Shown here: piece after piece, positions 1 through 13,376 of the stretch | How the letters are laid out: the number at the start of each line of letters is the position of its first letter | How positions within the stretch are numbered: the stretch's first letter is position 1 | Made by a program: the position numbers and the translations under genes | Assembly (NCBI GenBank): GCA_026874595.1 | Contig: CM049316.1 | Location: 76,245,676-76,309,675 of the forward strand | Source: Sipunculus nudus | Taxonomy: Eukaryota; Annelida; Sipuncula; Golfingiida; Sipunculidae | Length of the DNA: 64,000 nt | Reading direction: 5' to 3' | The notes under the pieces: model-generated | Seen by the model: the letters and a program-made list of their open reading frames with translations, nothing else | Database searches by the model: none | Told to the model about the DNA's origin: nothing

Positions 1-283
1 TGGGAGCTATATGAGGTGGTCCACATTACTGGCCTGCAGACGCGTGTATGCCAGGGGCTAGCTAGAAATTTAACCAGGGAAAATCCAGCCCAGGATGACT
101 AATTAGAAAACCTGAACATGTTTCCAGACCTGAATAGACCCTCTTTAAAAGAGGGACCCAGAACACCATTTTAAAAATCCTAGCAAAGTTTGCTAAGCTA
201 ACAAAAAGAAAATATATATATCTTTTTTTTTCTTTTGATGGGTTTTATAATTATAAAAAAAAAATAAAAATCATTACGTCTTA

Positions 284-1158
284 CAGGGATGTGCTCAGAA
301 AAATTTGAGTGCTGGGTGGGCGGGCCGTGCACATGAAATGGGGGGGGGGGGGGGTATTTAAAGTTAAACTTTCATTTTTTATAGATGTGATTCGTGATAT
401 TTCAGCTGCATGAATAAATCATTAGTAATACTAAAAATATGATTAATTTCCAATATGCCGACAGCAATACTGCCACTAAGAGCAAATTTGATTGTAAAAG
501 TTAAAACACCGTGGTGAACTCATCTGTCAGTTCAGATTCTGTCGGTCAGGATTTGTTGAATACTTCCATATAATATGGGTATAAGAAAAGACTGTATTCA
601 GTTTTTTTTCACACTTAAAACCTGATACCTAACATTATATTCCACTTTTCTACAGCAGTTTGGCCTCATTAGGAACTGTGACCTTACAAATGTATTCGAA
701 TATTTACGTCGATCATCAATTATATTCAATCAAACATCGTTTGGCGCGTCATATGATTTCATAGAAACTGATATCAGCATTAGTCTTTTATACAGATACA
801 AGGTGGAGCTACCATAGCAGCTACGTTCACTTCTTTCCTACCAAATTTTATTCATCAACATTCACTTAATACGGCACATTTTGAAGAGTACCTTCTATTA
901 AATATTCATTTTGGGCGCCACATGATGTCATCTAGTGTGGAAGACATGCACTTAGATATATTCGACAGGGGTCACTAATTGTAATACCGGTAAAACACCA
1001 CAAGATAAGCTTAAATGCGTGTATTTTTGTTCATGGCTTAAACAATTTAAAAATATATTACTGCCGGGCGGGCATTGACACTTTCTAGTCAAGTGCCGGG
1101 CGGCAGGAGGGCTGCCGGGCGCACTCGCCCGGCGCCGCCCGGTGTGGGCACATCCCTG
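284..1158. mobile_element. Short non-autonomous hAT-like inverted-repeat element
   Basis: The segment begins CAGGGATGTGC and ends with its reverse complement GCACATCCCTG. It is flanked by an identical hexamer GTCTTA at 278-283 and 1159-1164, which looks like a target-site duplication. The CAGGG termini resemble hAT elements, but hATs normally duplicate 8 bp and only 6 match here, so the superfamily is tentative. The ends are GC-rich: a GGGTGGGCGGGC block and a poly-G run at the left, and clustered GCCGGGCG motifs near 1065-1145 at the right. No transposase ORF is present, so it is a MITE-like derivative. Confidence 0.55.
338..354. repeat. Poly-G run
   Basis: An uninterrupted run of about 17 G inside the hAT-like element. 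Similar runs occur at about 51507-51527, 53870-53883 and 53970-53988. They can form quadruplexes and their exact lengths are unreliable in assemblies. Confidence 0.8.
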
Positions 1159-1728
1159 GTCTTATTATTGGGAAGATAGAATAGTGAAATATGTATAAAA
1201 TAGTAGTAATTAGAGTTTACTGGATGAGAATTAATTCATAATCATTTCTATAAATTTATTCAAAACATGTGACTGTTAATTTATTTTCATATTTCGAAAG
1301 GTATGCTGTAATGTAATCTATACATGTTTTCTCTTCAGGGATCTTAATATTTTCAAATTTTTACCTTTTCAACGGAAAGGCATTAATCCTTGATTGCCTT
1401 TCGGCTGAAAAGATTGCCTTTCTGCTAAAAGATGCCTGCTACCATCATAACAAACTCTTAGTCACATTTGCATGCAAAAATAACTGAATGTTTTCAATAG
1501 TAACACTGTTATATCAGAAACATGATTGTGCAGTGCAAAAAAGGGAAAATATAGGAGATGAGGGCCTAAATGTATAAGAAATTATAGACTATTTTAAAAG
1601 GAAATATAGGGAGTCGGGGGAAGACTACCTATAAACTATTTCGGTTTTTATGTCATATTTGTTACTTGTTATACTACCTATCAGCTACTAATTTGCAACA
1701 TCGGACTCATCCAGGATCCCAGTTGTTA

Positions 1729-2905
1729 CTCTGTAGGATTTTTCCCACAGATAATAGAAAAAAAACCACAGGAATTTAAGTTTTAAATCACCAAATGGCC
1801 GAATTTTGGAAGCCTCCGGATAGATATATCAACAATCATTTTACATAAAAACCATAAAATCTTCACAAATTTACTTAAATGTAGCACACTGCTGTATATC
1901 TATACATTTAGTTCCTGCTGCCTTACTCTGTTTTATTAATGGATATATACACTTAAAGTAACATATTCATTTCTTCAGGTTTCACATTTCATATACATCA
2001 AAATACTGGTGGCACATACCTGTGTCATTAAGTATAGTACATAAGGAATAAGGACGTTTCTCACAATATAGGCCTACCTCCAGGCCAATCATGTAATTAA
2101 CACATACGTCATTCTTTGCCACAAGCACCAGCACATTACTTGCACTATGACAGTTTGTCATACCTATATATAATTATATATAATTATATATTTATTTATT
2201 TAAGTTCACAATACCTGAATGTCCGCTTAAGAAAGGAAGAAACTGCCAGTCCTCCTAGGAGCTCGATAGGATAGGTCAAACAGTTGTGGCAGGCTACTGT
2301 ATATTTCGTCTTATGACGACTCACGTTTGATCCCTTAGAGTGCTGAGGTCAAACTGGCTATCTTTAGCCTCACTTTGGATCATTTCTCATGCCATCAATC
2401 TCCAGCAGTTCTATATTTCAAGCTGCTCAGGGCCAAATCTGATACATACTATATTGATCTCTTTGACACTTAACAAAAAAAAAAACGAAATTCACCTACC
2501 TTAGTATTTCCATGAATATGTAACTTCTGGATTGGGCGGTATTCTTAATCTCACTCTTCTTAATTTAATCTACAGAACTACTTCGTTCATGTATGGCAGT
2601 TAATTTATTATTTTGAAGAAAATAAAATATTGCAAAAGTAATTGATATGCTGAAATATAGATTTGCACCACTGTTTGCATATAATTAGATTTGCAAGCAG
2701 GTACGGGCTCGCCAATGTAGGATTTTTCACACGGATAATACAATACAACACAGGAATTTAAGTTCAAAATCAACAAATGGCTGAAAGGTCTGTCTGAAAC
2801 ATATACTGCCAGTCTAATTGTTAAACACGATAAACAGGAAAGGTAGAACAATTGCAGGCTACTGAACTTCGCCTTATGTCAATTAACTTTTAGTCCCTTA
2901 ACATG
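1729..2905. repeat. Dispersed repeat, two diverged copies
   Basis: Sequence at 1729-1810 (TGTAGGATTTTTC followed by an A-rich block and CACAGGAATTTAAGTT) recurs with substitutions at 2716-2780. A second block at about 2235-2350 (ACTGCCAGTC ... GCAGGCTACTG ... CTTATG ... TCCCTTA) recurs at about 2805-2905 after the second copy of the first block. A related fragment (CCTGTGGTACTTAAGTTTATAGG) lies near 34815-34840. This is an interspersed repeat of unknown class with no coding capacity; the inner boundaries are approximate. Confidence 0.45.
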
Positions 2906-5731
2906 TTAAAATGACTCAACCAAGTGCCGACCAGATGTGTTTCATTCAAGCCCAAGAGAAAGAGTGGCATTTTGCAGCCCTCTCTAGGCCAGCCTACTTT
3001 ACAATAGGGATGGCCTATTGATGGGTCAGTCCAAATATAGATAGACAGGTGGTAGACCTGTAGGATTTATGTCTTACAACTCCTTCTTAGTATCTCCATT
3101 ATCTACCCATAGTGACCATGCCTTGAATGTTTTATACATGGCTACAGCAAGGTTACTTAGTCTGGTCTTTTGAACCTGGTATTTAATATCTAGCCATAAA
3201 AACACAACTCAGCAGGCAGTAGGCTGGTAAGCCTATCTTGAGTAGTGATACAAACCATGCAGGGGAACATACTACAGCTGTCTTCCATCCTGTTGCATTG
3301 ATGTTGTGGTAAAGAGCCTATAATCTTTACATTAGGCTACAAATGGGGAATAAACACAAAAGAATTTGATCATGTCATGTGAACTCACAACCCTAACTGA
3401 AAATCTGTCTTAATGTTAATAAGCCATTTCCTGTATCACGTACAAGGTTGAAGCTGAAAATCCCACAAACATGTAGAGGGATTTATCAATAAACTGAGTT
3501 AAAATCAAATTTTTCTTACTCATGGTAGATGTTTTAGAATATCCAGAAAAAGCTTACGATTGGTCTGGTTTATGTCAAGTGACAGCACATTAGAACCTAG
3601 CCATGAGCCATTGTCAAAAATAGCAAAAATATTTGTATCCTCAAAGAGCCTTACAGCCTTACTTCATTACAATATGTAAAGGCACTCTGATGCTAGTACA
3701 TGCTTGAATTACTGGTCATAGAAACTCTAATGTCAGAGGCAAAAAATGTGACCATTAAATATCATACCTGGCATTATCCATATAATGGTGATAAAAGTTT
3801 TCATGGGGAGGTGCTACTGATATCACATACAGATACTGATGTGCATGACTGACAATGTTCCAACACAAATATGATGATAGAAAGTCTGTAGTCAACAGCA
3901 TAGAGGCCTGGGGCAGTCTTCGCTGAGACCCCACAGTGCCCAGACAGACATGGTCCATCTTTCTCTCCTTCTGTCCAAATGTCCAAAGAGTTCACTACCA
4001 CAAGTTTTTTTCAACAGGGGGGGGGGATTATTTTAGTTCTCTTATTTAGTCAAACACCTGGAACAAGTCATTTCTCTGCCTGTCTGAATATCAGGCTTCA
4101 TCAGCCCCTGATAATTACTGAATAAAATTTCACTCTGTATATCTGAAGTTTGGTGTGGAACTGAACTATTTAAAGTTACCACTTGATAACAATGGCATAA
4201 AATACCAAATTATAGTATCTGACATGAAGTCTGTTTCAATATATGTTCAGGATATAGTGTACATTAGATCCACAGCTAAACAGATATAAATGAAGCTTAA
4301 ATGATAAAAAAGAACATGCAAAGCCTAATTAATATACCTTTATGATGCACGAGATGTGCAGAGAATCTGAAATTTGAGATTCCCAATTCTGTAGGCTGAG
4401 TCAATGAGCAGGGTTTACTAGCCGTTGAAAGTTTATTTTTTATTAAAATGACTAATGGAAAGGTGCAATGTTATGTGGTGAAATATCTTTCCCAAAATAC
4501 TAAATATTCATCCTGATTGTTTACAGATTGTGGTTCTAGAACATAATTCTTAATTGGCTACATGTATGATACCTGAAAGAAATAAAAACTCTGTAAAATA
4601 TAGGAAAACATTTTTATACCTCAGTTGTAAGCCAGACACAAGTGAATAATAGCTCTATTGAAACCTTACATCCAAGGTAAATTTGGACATAATTGTCAAA
4701 AAGTCAGAATGCATGAGATGGATCTCCCTTTGGTCGAGACTGGTAAGAGTAAGACAAGGACCGAGTAATTGTTGGCAGTCTCAAAGTATGATCGAGGCTT
4801 AGCAAAGTGTTGAGAATACGGTAGGTTTTAATTTCATGATTGATTATCAGTACCTACCAATAATGAGAAATAATTGGTTGTTTAGAAATATGACTTTTGA
4901 ACCATATACACACCTGTACAACATCTTGTAGCTGACATATATGCATTCTAATAATGTCATAATGCTATAGCCTATGTCTAGTATATATATACTTTTCTCT
5001 AGTTTGCTTGCTTAATTTATATAAAAGTTTATTTCCTCATCACCAAGCGCAAGCCACATGCAAAATTTTGTAATTGATTGTGGCATTGCAAGATTGATCA
5101 TCAGATCCTTTGCATCAGCTGTCTGATTATCGATTATAATAGATTAACAGGTCAAAAGTAACTCAGCATGTCTGAGGCATACCACATATTAGCAGTCGCC
5201 CTAGCCTGTTTTTAGATGCTTTGTCAATCAGAATCGTTCTCAGTGTATTATCACATTCAATGTGAAAAACTGTTTAAAATGGTGATAATATATTCCACTT
5301 AAAAAGTTGATTTCTTAATTTGGTTCCAGGCTCCCTGTAAAGAAACAATATTTCATTACTACACTTAAAAAAATGCTGCCTATAATTTCAGTCACACTAC
5401 AATTGGCAGTTTTCTTAATCACCAAAATTGTGGTTAAGGCAGCACGTGACAGCAAGTAATTGTAGGATATTAACAAATGAACGTAGATAATACCAGATTC
5501 AGCTACTTCAAATTAAAAAGAAATAGTGGAAAATAAGCAGTGCATGAATTAACCTTGAATATTTGAATATAATCTGAATTGTTGAAGTACAGATACATGT
5601 ACATACCTGGCTCACTTCTGGGCATCATACTTCAGACCGTTTCTTTCATCACCAGTGGTCAGTATCCATTTTTGCACAACATGTACTATCACATTGTAAT
5701 GTTCATGGTCTGAAACAGAGTCAAGTAAATG

Positions 5732-5734
5732 TAT

Positions 5735-5772
<38 letters not shown>
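5732..5772. repeat. AT dinucleotide microsatellite
   Basis: Alternating TA, interrupted once by AAAT. A similar AT tract is at about 17195-17219, immediately upstream of a WDR88 exon. Confidence 0.85.
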
Positions 5773-6439
5773 TCATAACAGCCCTAATTTTTTGTTTTTT
5801 AAATCATATGATGGGTCCCTGACTCTCTCAAACTGGTTATAATGTTGATTCTTAGGTTCTCCACTGGCAAAGTGAAGACAGTACAACAGATACAGAGCTG
5901 TGGCCAAGTCACATACAGGAAACTCCAGTTTCAAACCCTAGTAAAAAACCGTGATTATTATATCAGTCATAGAACTAATAGTCAGCTCAGCTGCTAGCAT
6001 AACCGTCTTGCTGACTCAGTCAGGTGAATATTCAGAGACAATCAGTCCCTGTAATTGACAAAATTGCTCAGTTTATCTGTAATCTGTAAAATAAAAATTT
6101 CTCATGTTTATATCAGATGCTTTAAAAATTCTTAAGTATAAAAATTAAAATTGTTGCATAACAGTTACATTTGTAGCTCCAAAAGCTGGAGGACTAAAGT
6201 ATCAGTTAAAATGATCAACACAACAGCAGGCATCAAAAACACTGTCCAATAGTTCAGATATGTGCCATAGATGGCAGCACTGCATTACCCCATCTGTCAA
6301 AACTCACTGCATGAAACACAGAAGTTCCCTTCACAGAATAAAGTATGAATAGCAGGTTTAGCAAAATCAGTAAGGCGAGTTCAGTTTGTACATATGCCCG
6401 TTGATAACAACATGTATTTTAGAATACCAACAGTCCGCC

Positions 6440-6890
6440 TGTCTGTTAGTCTGTTAACTTTCAGTGTAACCACAATAACTTACCAGGGCTTCAATGATTT
6501 TCAGGAAACTCATCATTACTACTTACCAATAGATTATTTCACTTGAGTTTGATTAAAGGAAAAATCCAAGCATATTTAATCAGGTCAGAGGTCTTGAGGC
6601 TACTTTGTGATGTTGCCACTATAACATGTCAGGAATATGATGGATTTTTATGATTAGAAATATTAACCAATATAACATCTCCCTTAAGTTAGATTCACAG
6701 CAAAAGACATGCATATTTAATGAGGTCTGAGGTTACCAGACTTTGGTGGCATTGTGATGACTTACCAAAAATCGGATGTATATTCATAAAACTCATTATA
6801 AATATTAACCAATACAGTTTCTTTCCTTAATTTTATTATCAGCAAAATTCCCACACATTTAATGAGGTCAGAGGTCATGAGACATAAGAC
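6440..6890. repeat. Degenerate tandem repeat, unit about 142 bp
   Basis: Three diverged copies share the core CATATTTAATxAGGTCxGAGG, at about 6568, 6710 and 6851, with similar spacing of about 141-142 bp. Neighbouring blocks are also shared (CTTACCAA, AAACTCAT, ATATTAACCAATA). No ORF is present. This is probably a decayed satellite or an internal part of an old mobile element. Confidence 0.5.
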
Positions 6891-9800
6891 AAATGTATTA
6901 AGCACATTTGAGGCGCTCATGTTACTATTCATACATAAGTGAGGAAACTGCTTTAATAACAGCAGTTTAAATATTGATTAAACAAAGCCAGCTATTACAT
7001 CTGCTCAGTGGCTTCTTGTCCTTGGAATCTTTCTCCCTCTGTCCGAGTCATCATTTTTGTGAGCACTATAAGCAGAATTGATATTCACTGAAGGGTGATA
7101 TATTTTTATGCTAATGTGTAGTTATGTGGCAGTATTGGTGACTGGTAAACCAAGGTCATTATGATGTTAAAGGGGCCTGTTCCAATAACTGTCATTTAAT
7201 AAATGAAGATAACCTATTGGACCCTTAATAAAAATAAGCCCAAAAGCGCCGATTCCACGGTGCACAAGCTGTCCATTTGGTAAATATTCACATGTTTATA
7301 ACATGCATGGAGACTTAAATTGCCACCTACCTTATCCAAGGACATACAGAGGCAAATCAGATTTATCAGAGGTTTGCAAATGAATAAAAGATAGTGTACA
7401 TAGCTTACATGATTTGACCACAAACAGAGCTTTGTGCGATCAACCAACCTAGGTCACACAGATTATTTTCTTTGTCAACAGGGACATGTGTTCTGTGTTT
7501 ACTGACAGCTCACGGATAAACAAGCTCATGCATCCATTACAGCTATCAAAATTAGTTACAGTTGGTTAATGTGTGTCCAGAGTAAGTCAGAAATCACATC
7601 AACTCTACAATAAGGCAGGTCAATATGTTACAAATGTACTTTAATGTAAACATGCATGTATTACACATGGATGTTTTCTGTCTGTTAACATTTGGTCTTT
7701 CCTGTTTCATTTTATCTGGAGACAATTAAAGAGTGATTTGAGTTTCATTTTATGACCTAAATGAAAATTTTATGCTATATCTGGCATGGCATGATCAGAT
7801 TAATACAACATGTTCTGTCATGTATATTTTACTAAATTTCATATTTCTGTGTTTAATCGTTTATTATCTCCTAATTACCCGTTAATTCTCCTTCCTAGTT
7901 TTGGCATTCTTCTGAGAAGATGGATTGTATTTCTTCTGGGAAGTTAGGGAAATTTCCAGGGAGTTAGGGAAGTTTCTGGAAAGAAAGGGAAATTAGAGCA
8001 GAAAATTTTGACCTTTTTTTTCACAATCTTTTTAAACATATATGTAACAGAGAGTCAGTGAATAATGCATAACAGATATTCACTACTTACTCACATGAAA
8101 TTTCAAAGAATTTTATAGATTTAATCAAATTGACATACTGAGAACTGACACTGCAGTGACCAGTCCTGTCATTGTTTTATATGGTTAGGTCAGATCTGCT
8201 CATTACTGGACAAACTACTAGTATAATAATCTACTCAACAGGCAACAAATGCTTAAACAGCACAGAATAATTTACCTGAATTCAACCTGCAGTTTACTAA
8301 TAATTTCTGGTAAAGTGCCAACCATTTGCTTGGTTTGATTAGCTATGGCTGCTAATCAAGATTCACATAATTAATTATTATATACATGGAGGCAGGTCCA
8401 TCCATGAAAATGAATACATTTGAGAAAACCAGTATAACTTGGATACTCCAGGCATCAGTAGTCTCAACAATGTTAGAATGCTGTGCACCAAAGGGGTGTC
8501 TCTTACCCTTTCAGTGGAGTGCTTGAGCTCAATCTTTCCTTCTTTAGCCTTCAGCAAATTTCATATATAATATAATATAAAGAAATGTTATATATCTTTT
8601 TAACAGTTTACATCAATCATTTAGGTGATATACTGAGTGGGTCATTCAACAGTGATTTTTCGGTCATTGCTTCAAGAGAACTGGCGTTATAGCCAACTCT
8701 GTGTACTATATAGGTTCAATGTTTTCTAAATTGAATATTTAGTTTGAAATTTACATCAGTTGAAAGCAGCATCCCTGGTTTAAAAATCCATCTAAAAATC
8801 AATTTATAATATTAGATCCAAAAAAGTGCTGTTGGTTTGGGACATAGCGCATGGCGTTGTGTTATATCAATTTATAATTACAAAACTTTTACTTTACCAT
8901 ATTCAAGAAGGAGTGAAGTATAAAGCTATTAATAAAAATGAGTTATTCTTGCAGACAGTAAGTACAAGCCTCTTTTTAATGGGTTAATATTAAATTTTTA
9001 TCAAATTTTGTTTGTTCTTCTATCATGCTTTTTGAAGCCCTTTTTAAAAATATATATATCACCAGTGAAAAAAGGTTCTGTATTCATTTAAGCCTGTCCT
9101 GTCACAATATTTTGTTTGTTTGACTGTGTATACAGATTGAGCCTCTCCAATGCAGAACTGTTATTTCCTGTATATCTACCCTACCTGTGATATAAATTTA
9201 ATAGAATAAAATAGTAGAAATGTCACTTTATTTGAGCAATCATCAAACACATTACTCATTTTAATTAAATGTTCAGAGTAATTGGTAAATATAGTTTCAG
9301 CATATGATTATGTTTGAGATTTAATCCAGATGCCATTACACAATTAGGTCATGTATTCACCCCCAACTGGTGGAGGTATGTGATCTGTGAGTGCTTTCTA
9401 CTTTGTCCTGTTCACTCAATGTTTACTGAAAAGTTTGATGATTAAGTTAAGCAATTTAAAAAAAAAATGTTAAAACAAAATACATGTACTGTATATGTGG
9501 AATGTGGATACATCTGTTTTTGGGGCAAATAAAAAAAAAAATTGGATGAACTAAGAAAAAGATTGCCTGCTGCATGTATTTTGTGGCCAACATGTTTACA
9601 TGAACTCATTTGTAGATAAATGTTTATTTTGATTACAATAATTTTTGCTCATTTTGTATTCAGTAAATTTTAACATATATGATATTTGCCCAGTAAAGAG
9701 CTGCATGTTATTAAGTCATGAAATGATTGCAGGAGACATTTATGTTAGTATAAATAATGTTAAACTTTTTCAATATGCCTCAGCATAAATTATTTCAAGT

Positions 9801-10640
9801 AGGATGAAAATAATATATTTTCATGGTGCAATGTTGCATGCCACAAAATGTCATACAAATACACTTGATATTATGCTATGGTTGTCATTACTGCAAGTTT
9901 CTTGGTTTTTTTTTTTTGTGAGTGTTAATTATAGTATGAAAGAATGTAAATACAATGCCAGCTCAACTTACCTTATATTAACAAAGAGCAAAGCCTGGTA
10001 CAGCCCTGGTTCTCAATAAACACCAGACAAGCTGATTTAGTTCCTAATGATCCCACAGCACTGAGCTGCCAATCTTAATAACTGCAACAGCCTGGCTTTA
10101 GTGAAAACATCAATATAACACCATGCCAGATCCATATTGGTTTCAAACTCGTAGTTGATTGGTTCTGAAATGCTAGCTTTCTTACAGTCAGTGTGTATAT
10201 ATAAAGCTCTGGCATCCCAGGATCCCTTACTTCTGTTTACGCAGCACTAATAGGGCTGTGCTTTCTGTTACTTAGCACTAGAGAGTTACTGTCTCCTGCA
10301 GGGCTTATAATGGTAAGTTCAGACCTGTCCTGGTACACCTGTATGATTGTCCTATGAAAGATTTATTATGCCATATCAAATATTGAACATGGGGCTGTCA
10401 TAATAATGACTGCATGTATAGGAGGCACTTTTTGTAAGTATCCCCATAGAGCACGTAATGCATTAATTTAAACATAGGTGGGTCCTCCAGGTACTGTGTC
10501 TGTCGTGTGTATACAGCAAATTGAGTAGAGAAGAGTTAAAGCCTTTTATTTCTGAGGGTCGTGGGGGTTGACACTCTGGTAAGGGAAAGGCTAGCATATA
10601 CTATGTCACATGACTTGAACGTAAGGGCGCATATCACAAC

Positions 10641-10652
10641 ATGGCAGCTCAG
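10641..10652 (+). CDS. Possible alternative first coding exon of the WDR88-like gene
   Basis: ATGGCAGCTCAG is followed at once by the strong donor GTAAGATT. Translation is M-A-A-Q and the exon ends in phase 0, so it could join the WD40 exon starting at 14413 without a frameshift. The competing first exon at 13377-13400 is closer and also in phase 0. Only transcript data could decide between them; this one is a minimal, speculative exon. Confidence 0.2.
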
Positions 10653-13376
10653 GTAAGATTACCATAAGAAGAGGTTGTCAGCCCCTTGTGCATGTACCTA
10701 ATATTTCTGTATCATGTACGTGAAACAAGAAATTGTGTTTCCTAAAAATTTGCCACTATTTTCTTTAAATGTGAAATGCTTGATCATTATTATTTATTAA
10801 ACAAAATTATTTGTTCATTGGGATGATGTGACTTTTCTTCTCATCTCCTTCTTTTCTGTAAACATGCTCATATTTTATGTTGTTTCTCAAATGTTGATTT
10901 GCTGTGTGTCAGTTTAGAAACTTTTGCTAGTAATTAAATAAAATCATTTTGTCATCAAGTATTTGTTTGGTTATTTATATTAAATAATCGATTCTCTGTT
11001 GTCATATCAACATATATTTTATTTACATAAACTAGATATCATTACTTTAAAATGATTTTAATGGCTTCCATCTGTACAACTTGCAGTTTTCAATAACAGC
11101 TTTACCAAGGTCTTTAGATAATCTTTTTGATAATAATAATATTTGATGATACTTTAATAATAATGATTATTTTTTTTTACAATATTACCCCTGTAACTAG
11201 AAATCTGCATTCTAAGGAATGCATTAACAATACAGCCACCCCCATGAGGGGGTCCCTATTGTGGGATGCTCCCAGTACTGTATTATACCATGTTTGCATT
11301 CACTTTTTTGTGCCATATTCCCAGGTTCATTTGTGCAAAAGTGACTATACATTGCAAATATTCCATGATGATGCGCCTAAATCCAGATCATGTGCTGGAT
11401 CCAAGGATCCAACAAAATCTAATCGATTCTTCATTGGCCCACTCCTAAAATACCTTTGTAATTTCACGAGATTCTCTTGCATTATTGTGTGAGTATATAT
11501 GTTGTGAACAAACAATCATACACACAAACACACACACATGAGGCAGAGGCAGAGGCAAGTAACACTCTGACTACTTATGTGTAATTGAGCACTTTGTTTG
11601 ATTTCCTAAGTTTAGCAAGCTGTACAGCTAACATCAATTAATAATGCTGTTCTTTGAGTAAATTATACAACTTACCTCAGTTCTTGTGGCTGTTATACAT
11701 TATAAATTGTCTCATTCTCTTGCTTATCAGACACCTGTATTATTCAGATCCCCTTAATACCCAGCAGACTGGATAATTTCTTTTCAGAAATAAGTCCTTA
11801 TTTGAGCTTTGTATTACACCAATTAAACTGTCATATTTTAGGTCAAACTAAAGCTCACATTCTGAATACTCCAGGTGGACTGTGACATTGCCAGTTCTCC
11901 AGGGCTTGGTTTTATTCATGAGGGAATCCCCAGATTACATACAAGGTGTAAATATTGTTTACAGGATTACTGACACAAGCAATGGTGGTGTTGACACGCC
12001 TGGAAAATTCTACTTGAATGAGAAGTGCAAATAGAATATTAGATACAGACCATTGGGTTTTATGCCTAATCAAAGATAGTTCACTTTCCTCATTCTATTG
12101 GGGAACAAATGTACAATTTGTGCTAGATACACTGTGTCAGGACATGGTATCTGTAACAGTTGCATGGTTTATATGTATATTATATACTAGTCATATTTTA
12201 TGATAGGAAAGTTTTATTTTGTGACTGATAAAAGAATCTGATATCAACCAAAGTAAAATTAGTGAAATAGGTGTGGACATTAATTAAAAGACAGGTGTTG
12301 GTTATTAATGCGGTATCAACTGTTAATCTCTTAATTTAAGTTTGGTTACCCAGCCAGTATGTAATTTGTACGTCCCACCAATGAAACATCATCCACAATT
12401 TTAAAATTATTTGGATGTCTTCTTATTTCTCTTTTTTTCATTAGTTTTTGTTTTTTCTTGTATCACAGTTATGTAAAACATAATTACATAAAGCATGTTT
12501 CTGTTGTTGTCCCATACCAAGGATGATGCCGTTAATATTAATAAATTTTGGTGTTGTTTAGATCATTTTTATCCAAAAATGTATGATAACTTTTCAAATT
12601 AAATTGAGGTTCTTATGTGTTTCACCTTTTTTTATTTAAGTATGCTTTCCTAAAAGCAACAACAATTTTTCAAGTTTCAGAGAACAAAAAAAAACTAAGG
12701 ACTAAGCTAGGCCATACAAAATCTATCAGCTGTTTTGTGTTCTTTTAGATAATAAACTTGGAGCAACCAGATTGTTTAACCTTTTGAAATCAGATTGTTT
12801 TACCTTTTGAAATCTGACTTGGTTGAGACAGAATGTATGTGTTAATTATTTTACCATTTTACAAAGAAGAATACAAAAATGTGTAGCCATTCTTAAAATT
12901 TGCACATTATGAACAACACAAAGTGTTATCCTTTTTAAAAATACCTTTATAGTTGAAAATATTGCATTATTAATACACATAATTATTTCTTTAAAGGAAT
13001 GAGCTGCACTTTTCGGTGTTGATACTTTTCTGCTCATTCAACAACTAAAGAATTATAGGTTCATGAAAAATAATAGCAGAGATTTGCAGAATAATAATAT
13101 TTTTGTTTGGCCTTATTTGTGGGAAATATTTTTATAGTTTCATGGTGTTGGTGGTAAGCATTCAAGAGAATGTTGATATTTTAAATAGGTCTCCTGTCAG
13201 GAGCTTCTACCTAGCATGCATGCTTGTTTGACGTACCTGAATACCGTTCCTTTGGACCGGTATAATTGCTCTCATATAAATGCCTCATCGTGACAGGCTG
13301 TGTCATGGTATGCCAACTCTTAATGTGTGTATAATAACATATCATTTAAACCCTGTCAGATCCTCTACTAGACAAC

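Larger units (their letters stand above)
1..10640. other. Non-coding region upstream of the WDR88-like gene
   Basis: No convincing coding exon was found on either strand. Open frames are short, start inside AT-rich sequence and have no recognisable domain or splice context. The stretch holds a short hAT-like element at its left end, two copies of a dispersed repeat near 1.7-2.4 and 2.7-2.9 kb, an AT microsatellite, a degenerate tandem repeat of about 142 bp at 6.4-6.9 kb and scattered weak tRNA-like SINE debris (for example around 5.89-5.94 kb). It could hide distal regulatory elements or 5' non-coding exons of the downstream gene, which cannot be seen from sequence alone. Confidence 0.6.

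Noticed and set aside
11127-11492. 121-aa plus-strand frame
   Set aside because: Low-complexity AT-rich start (MIIIIFDDTLIIMIIFF), no domain and no splice context. Length alone is not evidence here.
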